Source of the DNA: Sphingomonadaceae bacterium
GTDB lineage: Bacteria; Pseudomonadota; Alphaproteobacteria; Sphingomonadales; Sphingomonadaceae
Direction of reading: 5' to 3'
DNA: 14,144 bases
NCBI GenBank assembly: GCA_947442095.1
Contig: CANEVG010000043.1
Coordinates: forward strand, 1-14,144
The notes under the pieces are model-generated. The model was not told the origin of the DNA, searched no databases, and saw only the letters and a program-made list of their open reading frames with translations. Both the position numbers and the translations under genes were made by a program. Every line of letters starts with the position of its first letter. Within the stretch, counting starts at the first letter, position 1. This document shows, piece by piece, positions 1 to 6,627 of the stretch.

Positions 1-224
1 AGCTCCGGAGTGGCATCGGTCGAGCCATCATCGACGCAGATCAGCTCGAAATCATCGAAGGTCTGCTGCAGAACCGAAACCAAGGCCTGTTCAAGATAAA
101 CTGCCCCGTTGTGGACGGGCAGGATGATACTGATGCGCGGCGTCGGCGAGGCGGCGTGTGGGGCAGCCTCCGCCTTGGCGGGCTGCTCGTCGCCCGATGT
201 CTCGGAATCTCCGATCGTCATCAT
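1..224 (-). CDS. Family 2 glycosyltransferase, N-terminal part (runs off the left edge)
   Basis: This is the first 74 codons of a glycosyltransferase with a GT-A fold, read leftward out of the window. After an alanine- and glutamate-rich N-terminal stretch of about 28 residues comes the family signature: ISIILPVHNG, the first beta strand and nucleotide-binding turn, then ALVSVLQQTFDDFELICVDD and GSTDATPE, which contain the conserved aspartates that bind the nucleotide-sugar. Such enzymes transfer a sugar from a nucleotide-sugar to a lipid, protein or growing glycan at the inner face of the membrane; the acceptor cannot be told from this fragment. The start is ATG at 224, next to another ATG (221) and a GTG (227). 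An in-frame stop at 246-248 limits the start to this spot. There is no strong ribosome-binding site. The family is secure, the substrate unknown. Confidence 0.85.
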   Translation of the reverse strand, partial: MMTIGDSETSGDEQPAKAEAAPHAASPTPRISIILPVHNGAVYLEQALVSVLQQTFDDFELICVDDGSTDATPE

Positions 225-227
225 CAC

Positions 228-474
228 GGCGTATCCGTTGCCCGATTAGAACAAACCACACATTACCCAATCTTTGCAATTCATTTCCTAACGCTTTCGC
301 GGAGCAGAAAAAAGCCAGAAGCCGTTGTTGTGTGCCGAATTGGTGCGCAAATTTGGTTAACTATATGTGCAATCAACACGGTCGGGCTTGCGGGCGCATG
401 CATGGTACTTATCCTCTGTCAGGCGTTACGTTGACAGCCGAAAATTCTCAAAGTATTCGCGTTGTTCTTCTAGG
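228..474. other. Gap between marR and the glycosyltransferase
   Basis: There is no convincing gene in these roughly 250 bases, which are visibly richer in A and T than the flanking genes. They hold an inverted repeat CTGTCA-N10-TGACAG (416-437) just downstream of the marR stop, a GTTAAC palindrome (356-361), and a run of six A at about 309-314 on the plus strand. The glycosyltransferase promoter must lie here, but no hexamer pair stands out. The short frames that cross the gap do not resemble proteins. Confidence 0.4.
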
Positions 475-906
475 CTAACTGGCCTGATCACCGCGCAGGC
501 GCGGAAGCGCTCGCAGCACGGTCTCCAGATCATCGGCCTTAAGCGTGGCCTTGAACCTCGCTTCATGTTTGGCAATGCGCTGCAAGGCTTCAGCTGCCTG
601 CGCCGCGCCAGCTGCGGTAACGCGCAATGCCAGACTGCGGCCATCGACCCTGGTGCGCGCAACCAGCTCGCGTTTAATCAACCGTGCAATGATCGGCACC
701 ATGTTGGCGCGCTTGATCGCCAGCGCCTCCCCTACCTCGCTTTGTGAACAATCCGGGTTATCGGCGATCACCAGCAAAGTGGTGACCTCAGCAGGGCGCA
801 TCTCGAAATCAGCGAGTATGCGCACAAAGTCGGCCATCATCACCGCCGTTGTGCGGCGCAGTTGGTAGCCAAGAAGATGATCAAAAGACTTGGTCAGGAT
901 CGTCAT
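475..906 (-). CDS. MarR-family winged-helix transcriptional regulator
   Basis: This is a 143-residue DNA-binding protein of the MarR type, a dimer that usually represses its own gene and neighbours until a small ligand or oxidant releases it. The middle, about residues 35-105, has the expected winged helix-turn-helix: a helix pair around PAEVTTLLVIADNPDCSQSE, a recognition helix around AIKRANMVPIIARLIKRELV, and a wing with the family's D-G-R-S pattern and a following leucine-valine strand (RVDGRSLALRVTAAG). Helices at both ends would form the dimer interface. It lies downstream of the rpmE terminator and upstream of a glycosyltransferase, on the same strand as both, so it is probably a separate unit. 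The start is ATG at 906. The promoter sits so close that the mRNA may be leaderless. The ligand and target genes cannot be inferred. Confidence 0.85.
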   Translation of the reverse strand: MTILTKSFDHLLGYQLRRTTAVMMADFVRILADFEMRPAEVTTLLVIADNPDCSQSEVGEALAIKRANMVPIIARLIKRELVARTRVDGRSLALRVTAAGAAQAAEALQRIAKHEARFKATLKADDLETVLRALPRLRGDQAS

Positions 907-912
907 ACGCGC

Positions 913-940
913 ATTCTATTGCTGCTTGCCGCAATGGCAA
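913..940 (-). promoter_or_regulatory. Candidate marR promoter with overlapping dyad (autoregulatory operator?)
   Basis: On the minus strand a -35-like TTGCCA (935-940) and a -10-like TAGAAT (913-918) are separated by 16 bases. The -10 ends six bases before the ATG, which places the expected transcription start at or next to the A of the start codon. An inverted repeat TTGCC-N5-GGCAA (926-940) covers the -35 element. A repressor bound there would block polymerase, which is how many MarR proteins regulate themselves. The hexamers and dyad are seen; their use is inferred. Confidence 0.5.
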
Positions 941-964
941 TCGCGCCGGATGCCCCATTCCACG

Positions 965-987
965 AAAAAGGGCGGCCGCAGCCGCCC
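965..987 (-). terminator. Intrinsic terminator of rpmE
   Basis: On the minus strand, about 50 bases after the rpmE stop, a perfect seven-base-pair GC stem (GGGCGGC / GCCGCCC) with a TGCG loop is followed at once by five T. This is the most canonical Rho-independent terminator in the window. It separates rpmE from the marR promoter just beyond it. Confidence 0.85.
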
Positions 988-1039
988 CCCCTTGATTGGA
1001 ACCTACCGGAAGGAGATATCAGGCGCACGCTCGCAGCGC

Positions 1040-1264
1040 TCACTTCTTCAGGGTAAGCCCGCCAAAGCGCTTGTTGAACTGGGCAACCCGGCCGCCCTGA
1101 TCGAGCTGGCGTGTGCCGCCGGTCCATGCAGGGTGCGAGAGCGGATCGATTTCAAGCGCCATGGTGTCGCCTTCCTTGCCCCAGGTAGAGCGGGTCTCGA
1201 ACACGGTGCCGTCGGTCATCTGCACCTTGATCATGTGGTAGTCGGGGTGGGTATCGGCTTTCAT
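1040..1264 (-). CDS. rpmE: 50S ribosomal protein L31 (bL31), cysteine-free form
   Basis: L31 sits on the large subunit near the central protuberance and bridges to the small-subunit head. The 74-residue product starts MKADTHPDYH and has the L31 landmarks ETRSTWG, a proline-bearing middle (DPLSHPAWTGG), and the C-terminal GGRVAQFNKRFGG. The four zinc-binding cysteines of the classic L31 are all absent, so this is a zinc-independent form. The start is ATG at 1264, with GGAG about seven bases upstream. The gene follows fabZ with a 95-base gap that holds two perfect inverted repeats, and it ends in a strong terminator. It may therefore be read both from the bamA-skp-fabZ transcript and from a promoter of its own. 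Confidence 0.95.
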   Translation of the reverse strand: MKADTHPDYHMIKVQMTDGTVFETRSTWGKEGDTMALEIDPLSHPAWTGGTRQLDQGGRVAQFNKRFGGLTLKK

Positions 1265-1285
1265 GGGCTTGCTCCGCTAGACGAA

Positions 1286-1347
1286 GCCGGTTCCGACCGG
1301 CCTCTCAGGAATTCAGGAAGTGCGCGCCCTTAAGCGGTTTGCGCGCA
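1286..1347 (-). promoter_or_regulatory. Hairpins in the rpmE 5' leader
   Basis: Two perfect inverted repeats lie between the fabZ stop and the rpmE start. The upstream one is TGCGCGC / GCGCGCA (1321-1347, 13-base loop). The one nearer rpmE is GCCGGT-CGGA-ACCGGC (1286-1301), ending about 22 bases before the ATG and just ahead of the ribosome-binding site. L31 genes in other bacteria are known to be autoregulated through leader hairpins, so a similar role is possible. Neither hairpin is followed by a T run, so they do not look like ordinary terminators. No clear promoter hexamers were found here. Confidence 0.4.
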
Positions 1348-1359
1348 AAAGGCAACCGA

Positions 1360-1857
1360 TCAACTATCCGCTATCATTGCCGTAAAGCTGACTTCGGTGG
1401 CGATCTTGTCTCCCAGCATCGCTTTGCCCGCAAACTTGCAAACGCGGGCGCGCTTCTGGGTGAACGCGACGTGGAGATCAAGCAGGCAGCCCGGCTCAAC
1501 GGGCGTGCGGAACTTGGCTTCCTCGATCGCCATGAAATAGACGAGCTTGCCTGTACCCGCGAGGCCGAGCGTTTCCACGGCGAGCACACCGGCAGCCTGC
1601 GCCAGCGCCTCGATCTGCAGCACGCCAGGCATGATAGGGCGGCCCGGGAAGTGCCCTTGGAAGAACTGCTCGTTCATCGAGACCGCCTTGACCGCGTGGA
1701 TACGCTCGCCGGAGACGAGCGATACCACACGGTCAACCAGAAGGAGCGGATAACGGTGCGGCAGCGCCGCCATCACGCCCCTGATGTCGAGGCTGATCGG
1801 TGCGAGGGTGTCGGAGGGGGCCGCTGGGGCCCCCACTTCATCTTTCGTTTCGCTCAC
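1360..1857 (-). CDS. fabZ: 3-hydroxyacyl-ACP dehydratase FabZ
   Basis: FabZ removes water from (3R)-hydroxyacyl-ACP to give trans-2-enoyl-ACP in the type II fatty-acid cycle, in the cytoplasm. The 165-residue protein is a single hot-dog domain. HRYPLLLVDRV starts at residue 34, and the signature GHFPGRPIMPGVLQIEALAQ starts at residue 68 and contains the catalytic histidine (His69) and glutamate (Glu83). It is slightly longer than usual because of a disordered N-terminal extension of about 20 residues. The start is GTG at 1857. Its ribosome-binding site (TGAGG) overlaps the stop codon of skp, nine bases upstream, so the two are translationally linked. In lipid A producers lpxD lies between skp and fabZ and lpxA follows; both are absent here. 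Confidence 0.95.
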   Translation of the reverse strand: MSETKDEVGAPAAPSDTLAPISLDIRGVMAALPHRYPLLLVDRVVSLVSGERIHAVKAVSMNEQFFQGHFPGRPIMPGVLQIEALAQAAGVLAVETLGLAGTGKLVYFMAIEEAKFRTPVEPGCLLDLHVAFTQKRARVCKFAGKAMLGDKIATEVSFTAMIADS

Positions 1858-1866
1858 CGAATTGCC

Positions 1867-2586
1867 TCAGCGGCCTTCGGGCGCCTTGCCGGCGGCTGCC
1901 GGAGCGGCCGGAGCAGCAGCTGCCTGTTGTGCCGCCTGCTGGGCCGCGGCCTCACGCTGCGCGCGCGGCTGCCAGCCGGCGGGCGGTACCAGCAGGGCGG
2001 TCGAGATCAAGATGTTGAGCTCGTTCAGGATATCCTGATTGAGGTTATAGACCGTATCGGCCTTGAGCACGTGCTGTGCGTCGACCACGAGGGTGATCTT
2101 GCGCTTGGTCATGGCGGCTTGGGTCGCAGCAGAAAGCTTGTCGCTGATCTGTTCGAGGACATACTGCTGCGCAACGTTGACCGGCTCGGCGATCTGCTGA
2201 AGTTCGCGCTGTGCCGCCTGCTCAAGCTGCTGGATCTGGGCAGCCTGCGCCTCGAGCGCCGCCTGCACGGGTTTGGCCGCCTTCTGATCGGCTTCGAACT
2301 TGTCGTAGAGCGGTTTGAGCTGCGCGGCGATCTGGTTGCGGCGGATGTTCACCTGATCAAGCTGCGCCTTGTAGGTCACGGGCAACTGGATAGCCGCACT
2401 CTTGTAAGCTGCCGACGAGGCCACGACAGCCTGCGGATTGGCATAGCCAATGCCGGGGACAACGATCCCGCCGGGGGTGTTCTGCACGGGCGCTGCTGCC
2501 GTAGCGGCAGCCTGAGCAAGGACATGAGGCGCGGAGATCAGCGTGAAAGCTGCGGCGGCAAGCGCCGGAACGATACGATTGGTCAT
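1867..2586 (-). CDS. skp: OmpH/Skp-like periplasmic chaperone
   Basis: Skp-type chaperones form trimers in the periplasm that hold unfolded outer-membrane proteins on the way to BamA. The 239-residue product has a signal peptide (a basic MTNR start, a hydrophobic core and a likely cut after VLA at residue 24). It then has an OmpH-like core, with a coiled-coil rich in Gln, Ala and Glu at about residues 80-135 and a strand-forming part around KITLVVDAQHVLKADTVYNLNQ. It ends in a low-complexity Ala/Gln/Pro tail of about 35 residues. It is longer than E. coli Skp (about 160 residues), mostly because of the N- and C-terminal additions. Its ATG shares one base with the bamA stop (TGATG), which indicates coupled translation. 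The family call rests on domain character and on its place next to bamA. Confidence 0.85.
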   Translation of the reverse strand: MTNRIVPALAAAAFTLISAPHVLAQAAATAAAPVQNTPGGIVVPGIGYANPQAVVASSAAYKSAAIQLPVTYKAQLDQVNIRRNQIAAQLKPLYDKFEADQKAAKPVQAALEAQAAQIQQLEQAAQRELQQIAEPVNVAQQYVLEQISDKLSAATQAAMTKRKITLVVDAQHVLKADTVYNLNQDILNELNILISTALLVPPAGWQPRAQREAAAQQAAQQAAAAPAAPAAAGKAPEGR

Positions 2587-5189
2587 CAGAACTGGGTTCC
2601 TACGTTGAAGTTGAACGCTTGGGGGTCATCGCCTTCGACCGTGCTGAGGGTCTTGGCAAAATCGATGCGGAACGGCCCAAACGGTGAATTCCAGTTCACC
2701 CCGATGCCGACCGAAATACGCGGGCGCGGGCTGTCGCCGAGGAAGATCTCGTCAAACTTCTGCGCAATGTTGTTGGCCCTGCCGGTGGAGTCGCTCCGGT
2801 TTGTCGTCAAAGTACCGGTCACGTTATCCTGATATAGCAGAGTGGTGCCCGATGTGATGGGCCGAGTAATGCTGAAAAGAGCGCCTGCATCCATGAAGAT
2901 TGACGGCCTAAGGCCAAGCTCACGGGCGCCCGAACCGAGCGGAATTTCAAGCTCCGCACGTGCAAGATAATAGATTCTGCCGCCCAGCGCATCATCGACG
3001 AACTGGTTGCGATCGGTGCTGACTGTGCCGCCGGTCCCATCCCTGGGATCGAACCCGCTGTAGAACTTGCGAAGCACGCGCGGACCGACGCCGCGAATGT
3101 CAAAACCGCGGATCTGCGGCTGGCCAAGGAAGAACCGATCGGTCAGGCGCACATCGTCGATCGTCGGATCATCGGAGCGATCGCTGAGAGCCTTGATCGC
3201 GCCGCCCTCACCGCGCAGCGAGAAAATGAAGCCTTTGCCCAAGTTGATAAAGCGCGAGGCATTCGCGCTGATGCGCGCGTAACGCACCGAACCACCGAGC
3301 CCAGCGACATCCGCGCCGAGCACGACTTGGCTGCCGTTGGTCGGACGCAAACGGTTGTCGAGCGTGTCGTAGACAAGGCTTGTGCCGAGGATCGAACTGG
3401 TGCGCTTGCCTATGGCATCGCACAGGAAGCGCCCGGCAAGGAAGATCGAGCACTGCGGTACGCCGTTCGCATCGGGCAGATAGTAGGTGTTACGGTCGAG
3501 CGTAACGTTCTCGAGATTGAGCGTGTAGCGCCCGATCAGCGACATATACTCGGTCAGTGGCAGGCCGGCGCGGACCTGGAAGCCAGTGGTCGACTGCTTG
3601 TAGGTCGTGTTGCGGTTGCTGTTGAGGAAGTTGAAGCTGTTGAAATCGCGGCGGTAGATATCAACGCCGAGCGAGACGTTGCGATCGAACAGATAGGGCT
3701 CGGTGAAGCTGATCTGTGCACTGCGTGAAAACCGCGAATAGTCGACGCTGAGGCCGATGGTCTGGCCGCGCCCGCGGAAGTTGTTCTGCTGGATCGAGGC
3801 CTGGAAAATGAAGCTTTCAAGGCTGGAGAAGCCAGCCGAAAGCTGCAACTGCCCGGTGGGGCGCTCTTCGACGTTGGCCTCAAGCACGATGCGGTCCTGT
3901 GCGCTGCCCGGCTTCTGCTCGACCTCGAACTTTTCCTGGAAATAGCCCAGCGACTTGACGCGGTTTGACGAGCGCTTGATCTGGAACGAGTTGAACGCAT
4001 CGCCTTCTGCGATACGGAATTCGCGGCGCACGACCTTGTCCTGCGTCAGCGAGTTGCCGTTGACATCGACCCGCTCAACATAGACGCGCGGCGCTTCCGC
4101 AATGCGGAAGGTGACCGACATCGTCAGGTCATCCTTGTTGCGGTTGAAGTCGGGCCGCACGTCGGCAAAGGCATAGCCGAAGCTGCCTGCGGTTTCGGTC
4201 AGGCTGTCAACCGTGTCCTCGACCAGCTTCGCATTGTACCACTGCGCAGGCTTGAGCGGCAGCCGCTTGGCCAGGGAATCGCCATCGAAATCGCGCAGCT
4301 GGCTATCGACCTTCACGTCGCCGAACTTGTAGCGCTGCCCTTCCTCGACCACGTAGGTGATGATGAAATCGCGCTTGTCGGGTGTCAGCTCCGCCACGGC
4401 GGAAACCACGCGGAAATCGGCGTAGCCGTTGGTGAGATAGAACTGCCGCAGCTTCTGCTGGTCAAACGCGAGCCGGTCGGGATCGTAGCTTGTGCCGCTG
4501 GAAAACAGGCGGAAAACGCGCGCCTGCTTGGTCACCATCTCGGAGCGCAGCGCGGCGGAGTTGAAACGCTCGTTGCCGATGATGTTGATCTGGCGGACCT
4601 TCGATTTCGGCCCCTCGCTGATCTCGAACACGATATCGACGCGGTTTTGATCGAGCATGACCATCTTGGGCTCGATCGAGGCGGCAAAGCGCCCTTGCCG
4701 CTTGTAGAGCTCGATGATGCGCGCAACATCGGCGCGGACCTTCGAACGGGTAAAGATTTGCCGGGCCGCCAGCTTGATTTCGGGGAGGATCTTGTCCTCC
4801 TTCAGGCGCTTGTTGCCCTCAAGGATGATGCGGTTGACGACCGGGTTTTCCTTAACCTCGATCATCACATCGCCGGCATTGTCGCGCACCTGCACATCGG
4901 CGAAAAGCTCGGTCGCATAGAGGTCCTTGAGCACCTGATCAGCTGCGGCCTGGGTGTAGCGATCGCCTTCTTTGAGGCGGATGTACGAACGGATCGTGTC
5001 GGCTTCGAGGCGCTGGGCTCCGGAAATGGTGATGGTGCGGACGAGTTCGACGGGCGCCGCCGCGGCGGGTGCGGCGACTAGCGTCTGCGCACCGGCGGCC
5101 TGCGCCGCGGCTTGGGTCGGTATGCCGGCGAGGCAGGTTGTCGCCGCGAGCACCGCAAAGGTCACCGCAAGATTGCTCTGGCGTTTCAT
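2586..5189 (-). CDS. bamA: Outer membrane protein assembly factor BamA
   Basis: BamA is the Omp85-family core of the BAM complex, which folds beta-barrel proteins into the outer membrane. From the chosen ATG (5189) the protein has 867 residues. A signal peptide (MKRQSNLAV..., Ala-rich to about residue 30) is followed by five POTRA domains at about 48-447, visible as repeats such as TITISGAQRLEADTI, IILEGNKRLKEDKI, INIIGNERF and VDVNGNSLTQDKV. The rest is a 16-strand barrel. The conserved lid motif appears as QIRGF (about 692-696), and the chain ends in phenylalanine (NVGTQF), as barrel proteins do. Two cysteines in an extracellular loop (about residues 580 and 590) could form a disulfide. In-frame ATG at 5225, GTG at 5228 and TTG at 5231 are possible earlier starts. 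I prefer 5189 because it gives a normal signal peptide. It heads bamA-skp-fabZ. Confidence 0.93.
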   Translation of the reverse strand: MKRQSNLAVTFAVLAATTCLAGIPTQAAAQAAGAQTLVAAPAAAAPVELVRTITISGAQRLEADTIRSYIRLKEGDRYTQAAADQVLKDLYATELFADVQVRDNAGDVMIEVKENPVVNRIILEGNKRLKEDKILPEIKLAARQIFTRSKVRADVARIIELYKRQGRFAASIEPKMVMLDQNRVDIVFEISEGPKSKVRQINIIGNERFNSAALRSEMVTKQARVFRLFSSGTSYDPDRLAFDQQKLRQFYLTNGYADFRVVSAVAELTPDKRDFIITYVVEEGQRYKFGDVKVDSQLRDFDGDSLAKRLPLKPAQWYNAKLVEDTVDSLTETAGSFGYAFADVRPDFNRNKDDLTMSVTFRIAEAPRVYVERVDVNGNSLTQDKVVRREFRIAEGDAFNSFQIKRSSNRVKSLGYFQEKFEVEQKPGSAQDRIVLEANVEERPTGQLQLSAGFSSLESFIFQASIQQNNFRGRGQTIGLSVDYSRFSRSAQISFTEPYLFDRNVSLGVDIYRRDFNSFNFLNSNRNTTYKQSTTGFQVRAGLPLTEYMSLIGRYTLNLENVTLDRNTYYLPDANGVPQCSIFLAGRFLCDAIGKRTSSILGTSLVYDTLDNRLRPTNGSQVVLGADVAGLGGSVRYARISANASRFINLGKGFIFSLRGEGGAIKALSDRSDDPTIDDVRLTDRFFLGQPQIRGFDIRGVGPRVLRKFYSGFDPRDGTGGTVSTDRNQFVDDALGGRIYYLARAELEIPLGSGARELGLRPSIFMDAGALFSITRPITSGTTLLYQDNVTGTLTTNRSDSTGRANNIAQKFDEIFLGDSPRPRISVGIGVNWNSPFGPFRIDFAKTLSTVEGDDPQAFNFNVGTQF

Positions 5190-5306
5190 GCCGCCTGCAG
5201 TCCGGGGCGAGTTCCAAGCATTCATCACCAAGCGACATCCCGTCTGTTCGTGCGGCTATTCACGCAACAAGGCACCCGAGACCCGAAACCCCGGCACCCT
5301 GCTCCT

Positions 5307-5340
5307 AGCATAGCGGTGCATGGCGGAAATGTTCCGTCAT
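5307..5340 (-). promoter_or_regulatory. Candidate bamA promoter with a dyad over the -35
   Basis: On the minus strand GGAACA (5330-5335) and TATGCT (5307-5312) are separated by 17 bases. The -10 is good for a housekeeping sigma factor. The -35 is poor for that factor but starts with GGAAC, the core that extracytoplasmic-function sigma factors recognise. It sits in a dyad: CGGAA-ATG-TTCCG is perfect (5324-5336), and the arms extend to nine bases with one mismatch (5320-5340). In E. coli bamA is under sigma-E control. Here the sigma factor and any regulator are inferred. Confidence 0.4.
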
Positions 5341-5427
5341 GGACTGCGATGTCGCTCCCTGCCCGATGCGCGCCTGCCAATCAAGCAAGCAGGCCGCAGC
5401 AAGCCGCATTTGCCCCGCAATTTGTGC

Positions 5428-5448
5428 AAAAATCCGGCTCCCCCCGGA
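5428..5448 (-). terminator. Possible rseP terminator
   Basis: On the minus strand, about 55 bases past the rseP stop, TCCGG and CCGGA form a five-base-pair stem with a six-base loop, followed directly by five T. The stem is short, so it may terminate only part of the transcripts coming from the pyrH-rseP run. Confidence 0.5.
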
Positions 5449-5502
5449 ACTCCCGACCATCGACTTGCGCAGGGGAGGCGATGCAGACCCTCTGCCGCCG
5501 CA

Positions 5503-6627
5503 TTACCCTGCGAAAAACTTCAGCGACGCCACGTCGTTGAATGTCACCAAAAGCATCAGCGCCAGCACCAGCGCCATGCCAGTGCGGACGGCCCATTCCT
5601 GCCCGCGCTGGCTGACCGGCTTGCGCCGCACCGCCTCGATTGCATAGAACGCGAGGTGACCACCATCGAGCACCGGAATTGGCAAGAGGTTGATGAACCC
5701 GAGGTTAATCGAGATTAGCGCGATGAACCAGACATAGTTGGACCAGCCGGAAACCAGCTGTTCCCCTGAATACTTGGCGATCTTGATCGGCCCCCCAAGT
5801 TCTTTGACCTCGCGCTTTCCGGTGATGATCTGCTCAATACCCGTGATCATCATGCCCATGATGTCGCGCGTCTGAATCACCGCCTCACCCACAGCTTCGA
5901 TCGGGCCGACATCGACACGCTCCGCCGAGGCGGGGCCGATGCCGAAATAACCGATACGCTGGGTGTTACCGAAGCGATCAGTCACTTCCTTGCTCGCGGC
6001 GACAGCGCCGATCACGACCATGCGGCCTTGGCGCTCGACCACGAGATCAAGCGGTTCGCCCGGGTGCTGCGCCACGGCAAGACGCACATCGACAAAGCTA
6101 CCCACGGCCGATCCGTGCAGCGAAACGACCTTGTCCCCCAATTGCACGCCGGCCTTCTCGGCAGCCGACCCCGGCTGGATCAGGCCGACCACGGGCGGCA
6201 CCACCACTTTGCCATAAGCCATGGTGAAACCGGCCAAGATTGCCACGGCCAAAAGGAGATTGGTGACCGGCCCGGCCAGCACGATCAAGGCGCGCTGCAG
6301 CACAGGCTTGGCCTGAAACGTCTGCTCGCGCTCTGCGGCGGGCAGCGCGAGCCATTCGGCGCTGGGCACGCTGGCGGGGTTCATGTCGCCCGCAAACTGC
6401 ACATAGCCGCCCAGCGGCAAGGCAGAGAGCTTCCAGCGGGTGCCGCGCTTGTCCGTCCAGCCTGCCAGTTCCTTGCCGAAGCCGATAGAAAAGCTTTCGG
6501 CCTTCACCCCGAACAGGCGGCCAACCAGATAGTGGCCCAGCTCGTGAATAAACACGAGCGGCCCGAGCACCAGGAAGAATGCCAGCAGCGTGAGGAGCAG
6601 ACCGGGGCTTTCGATAGCGGAGCTCAA
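5503..6627 (-). CDS. rseP: RseP-type site-2 membrane metalloprotease
   Basis: RseP cuts transmembrane segments of anti-sigma factors and leftover signal peptides inside the inner membrane, releasing envelope-stress sigma factors. The 374-residue product has the zinc site HELGH at residues 28-32 in the first membrane helix and a later zinc-ligand motif PVLDGGH (about 318-324). It has one PDZ domain (about 144-228, starting VVGLIQPGSAAEKAGVQLGD) where E. coli RseP has two. Membrane helices lie at about 8-35, 112-137, 298-320 and 348-366. The start is probably TTG at 6627, with GGAG eight bases upstream and its TG shared with the dxr stop. A GTG at 6636 would add three residues but lies too close to that GGAG. 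It is the last gene of the pyrH run, and its neighbours bamA and skp share the envelope theme. Confidence 0.92.
   Translation of the reverse strand: MSSAIESPGLLLTLLAFFLVLGPLVFIHELGHYLVGRLFGVKAESFSIGFGKELAGWTDKRGTRWKLSALPLGGYVQFAGDMNPASVPSAEWLALPAAEREQTFQAKPVLQRALIVLAGPVTNLLLAVAILAGFTMAYGKVVVPPVVGLIQPGSAAEKAGVQLGDKVVSLHGSAVGSFVDVRLAVAQHPGEPLDLVVERQGRMVVIGAVAASKEVTDRFGNTQRIGYFGIGPASAERVDVGPIEAVGEAVIQTRDIMGMMITGIEQIITGKREVKELGGPIKIAKYSGEQLVSGWSNYVWFIALISINLGFINLLPIPVLDGGHLAFYAIEAVRRKPVSQRGQEWAVRTGMALVLALMLLVTFNDVASLKFFAG

Larger units (their letters stand above)
5190..5502. other. Gap between rseP and bamA
   Basis: These 313 bases hold no convincing gene, apart from the first codons of bamA if one of the earlier starts (up to 5231) is used. 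They contain a possible rseP terminator near the rseP end, a dyad-bearing promoter candidate for bamA, and about 75-120 bases of leader. Together these suggest that bamA-skp-fabZ is transcribed apart from the pyrH-rseP run. Short frames on both strands here lack protein-like features. Confidence 0.5.

Noticed and set aside
1339..2832. Long plus-strand open frame of 497 codons
   Set aside because: It lies antisense to fabZ, skp and the end of bamA, all well supported. Its product is rich in Arg, Leu and Gly without domain features, as expected from GC-biased third positions read backwards.
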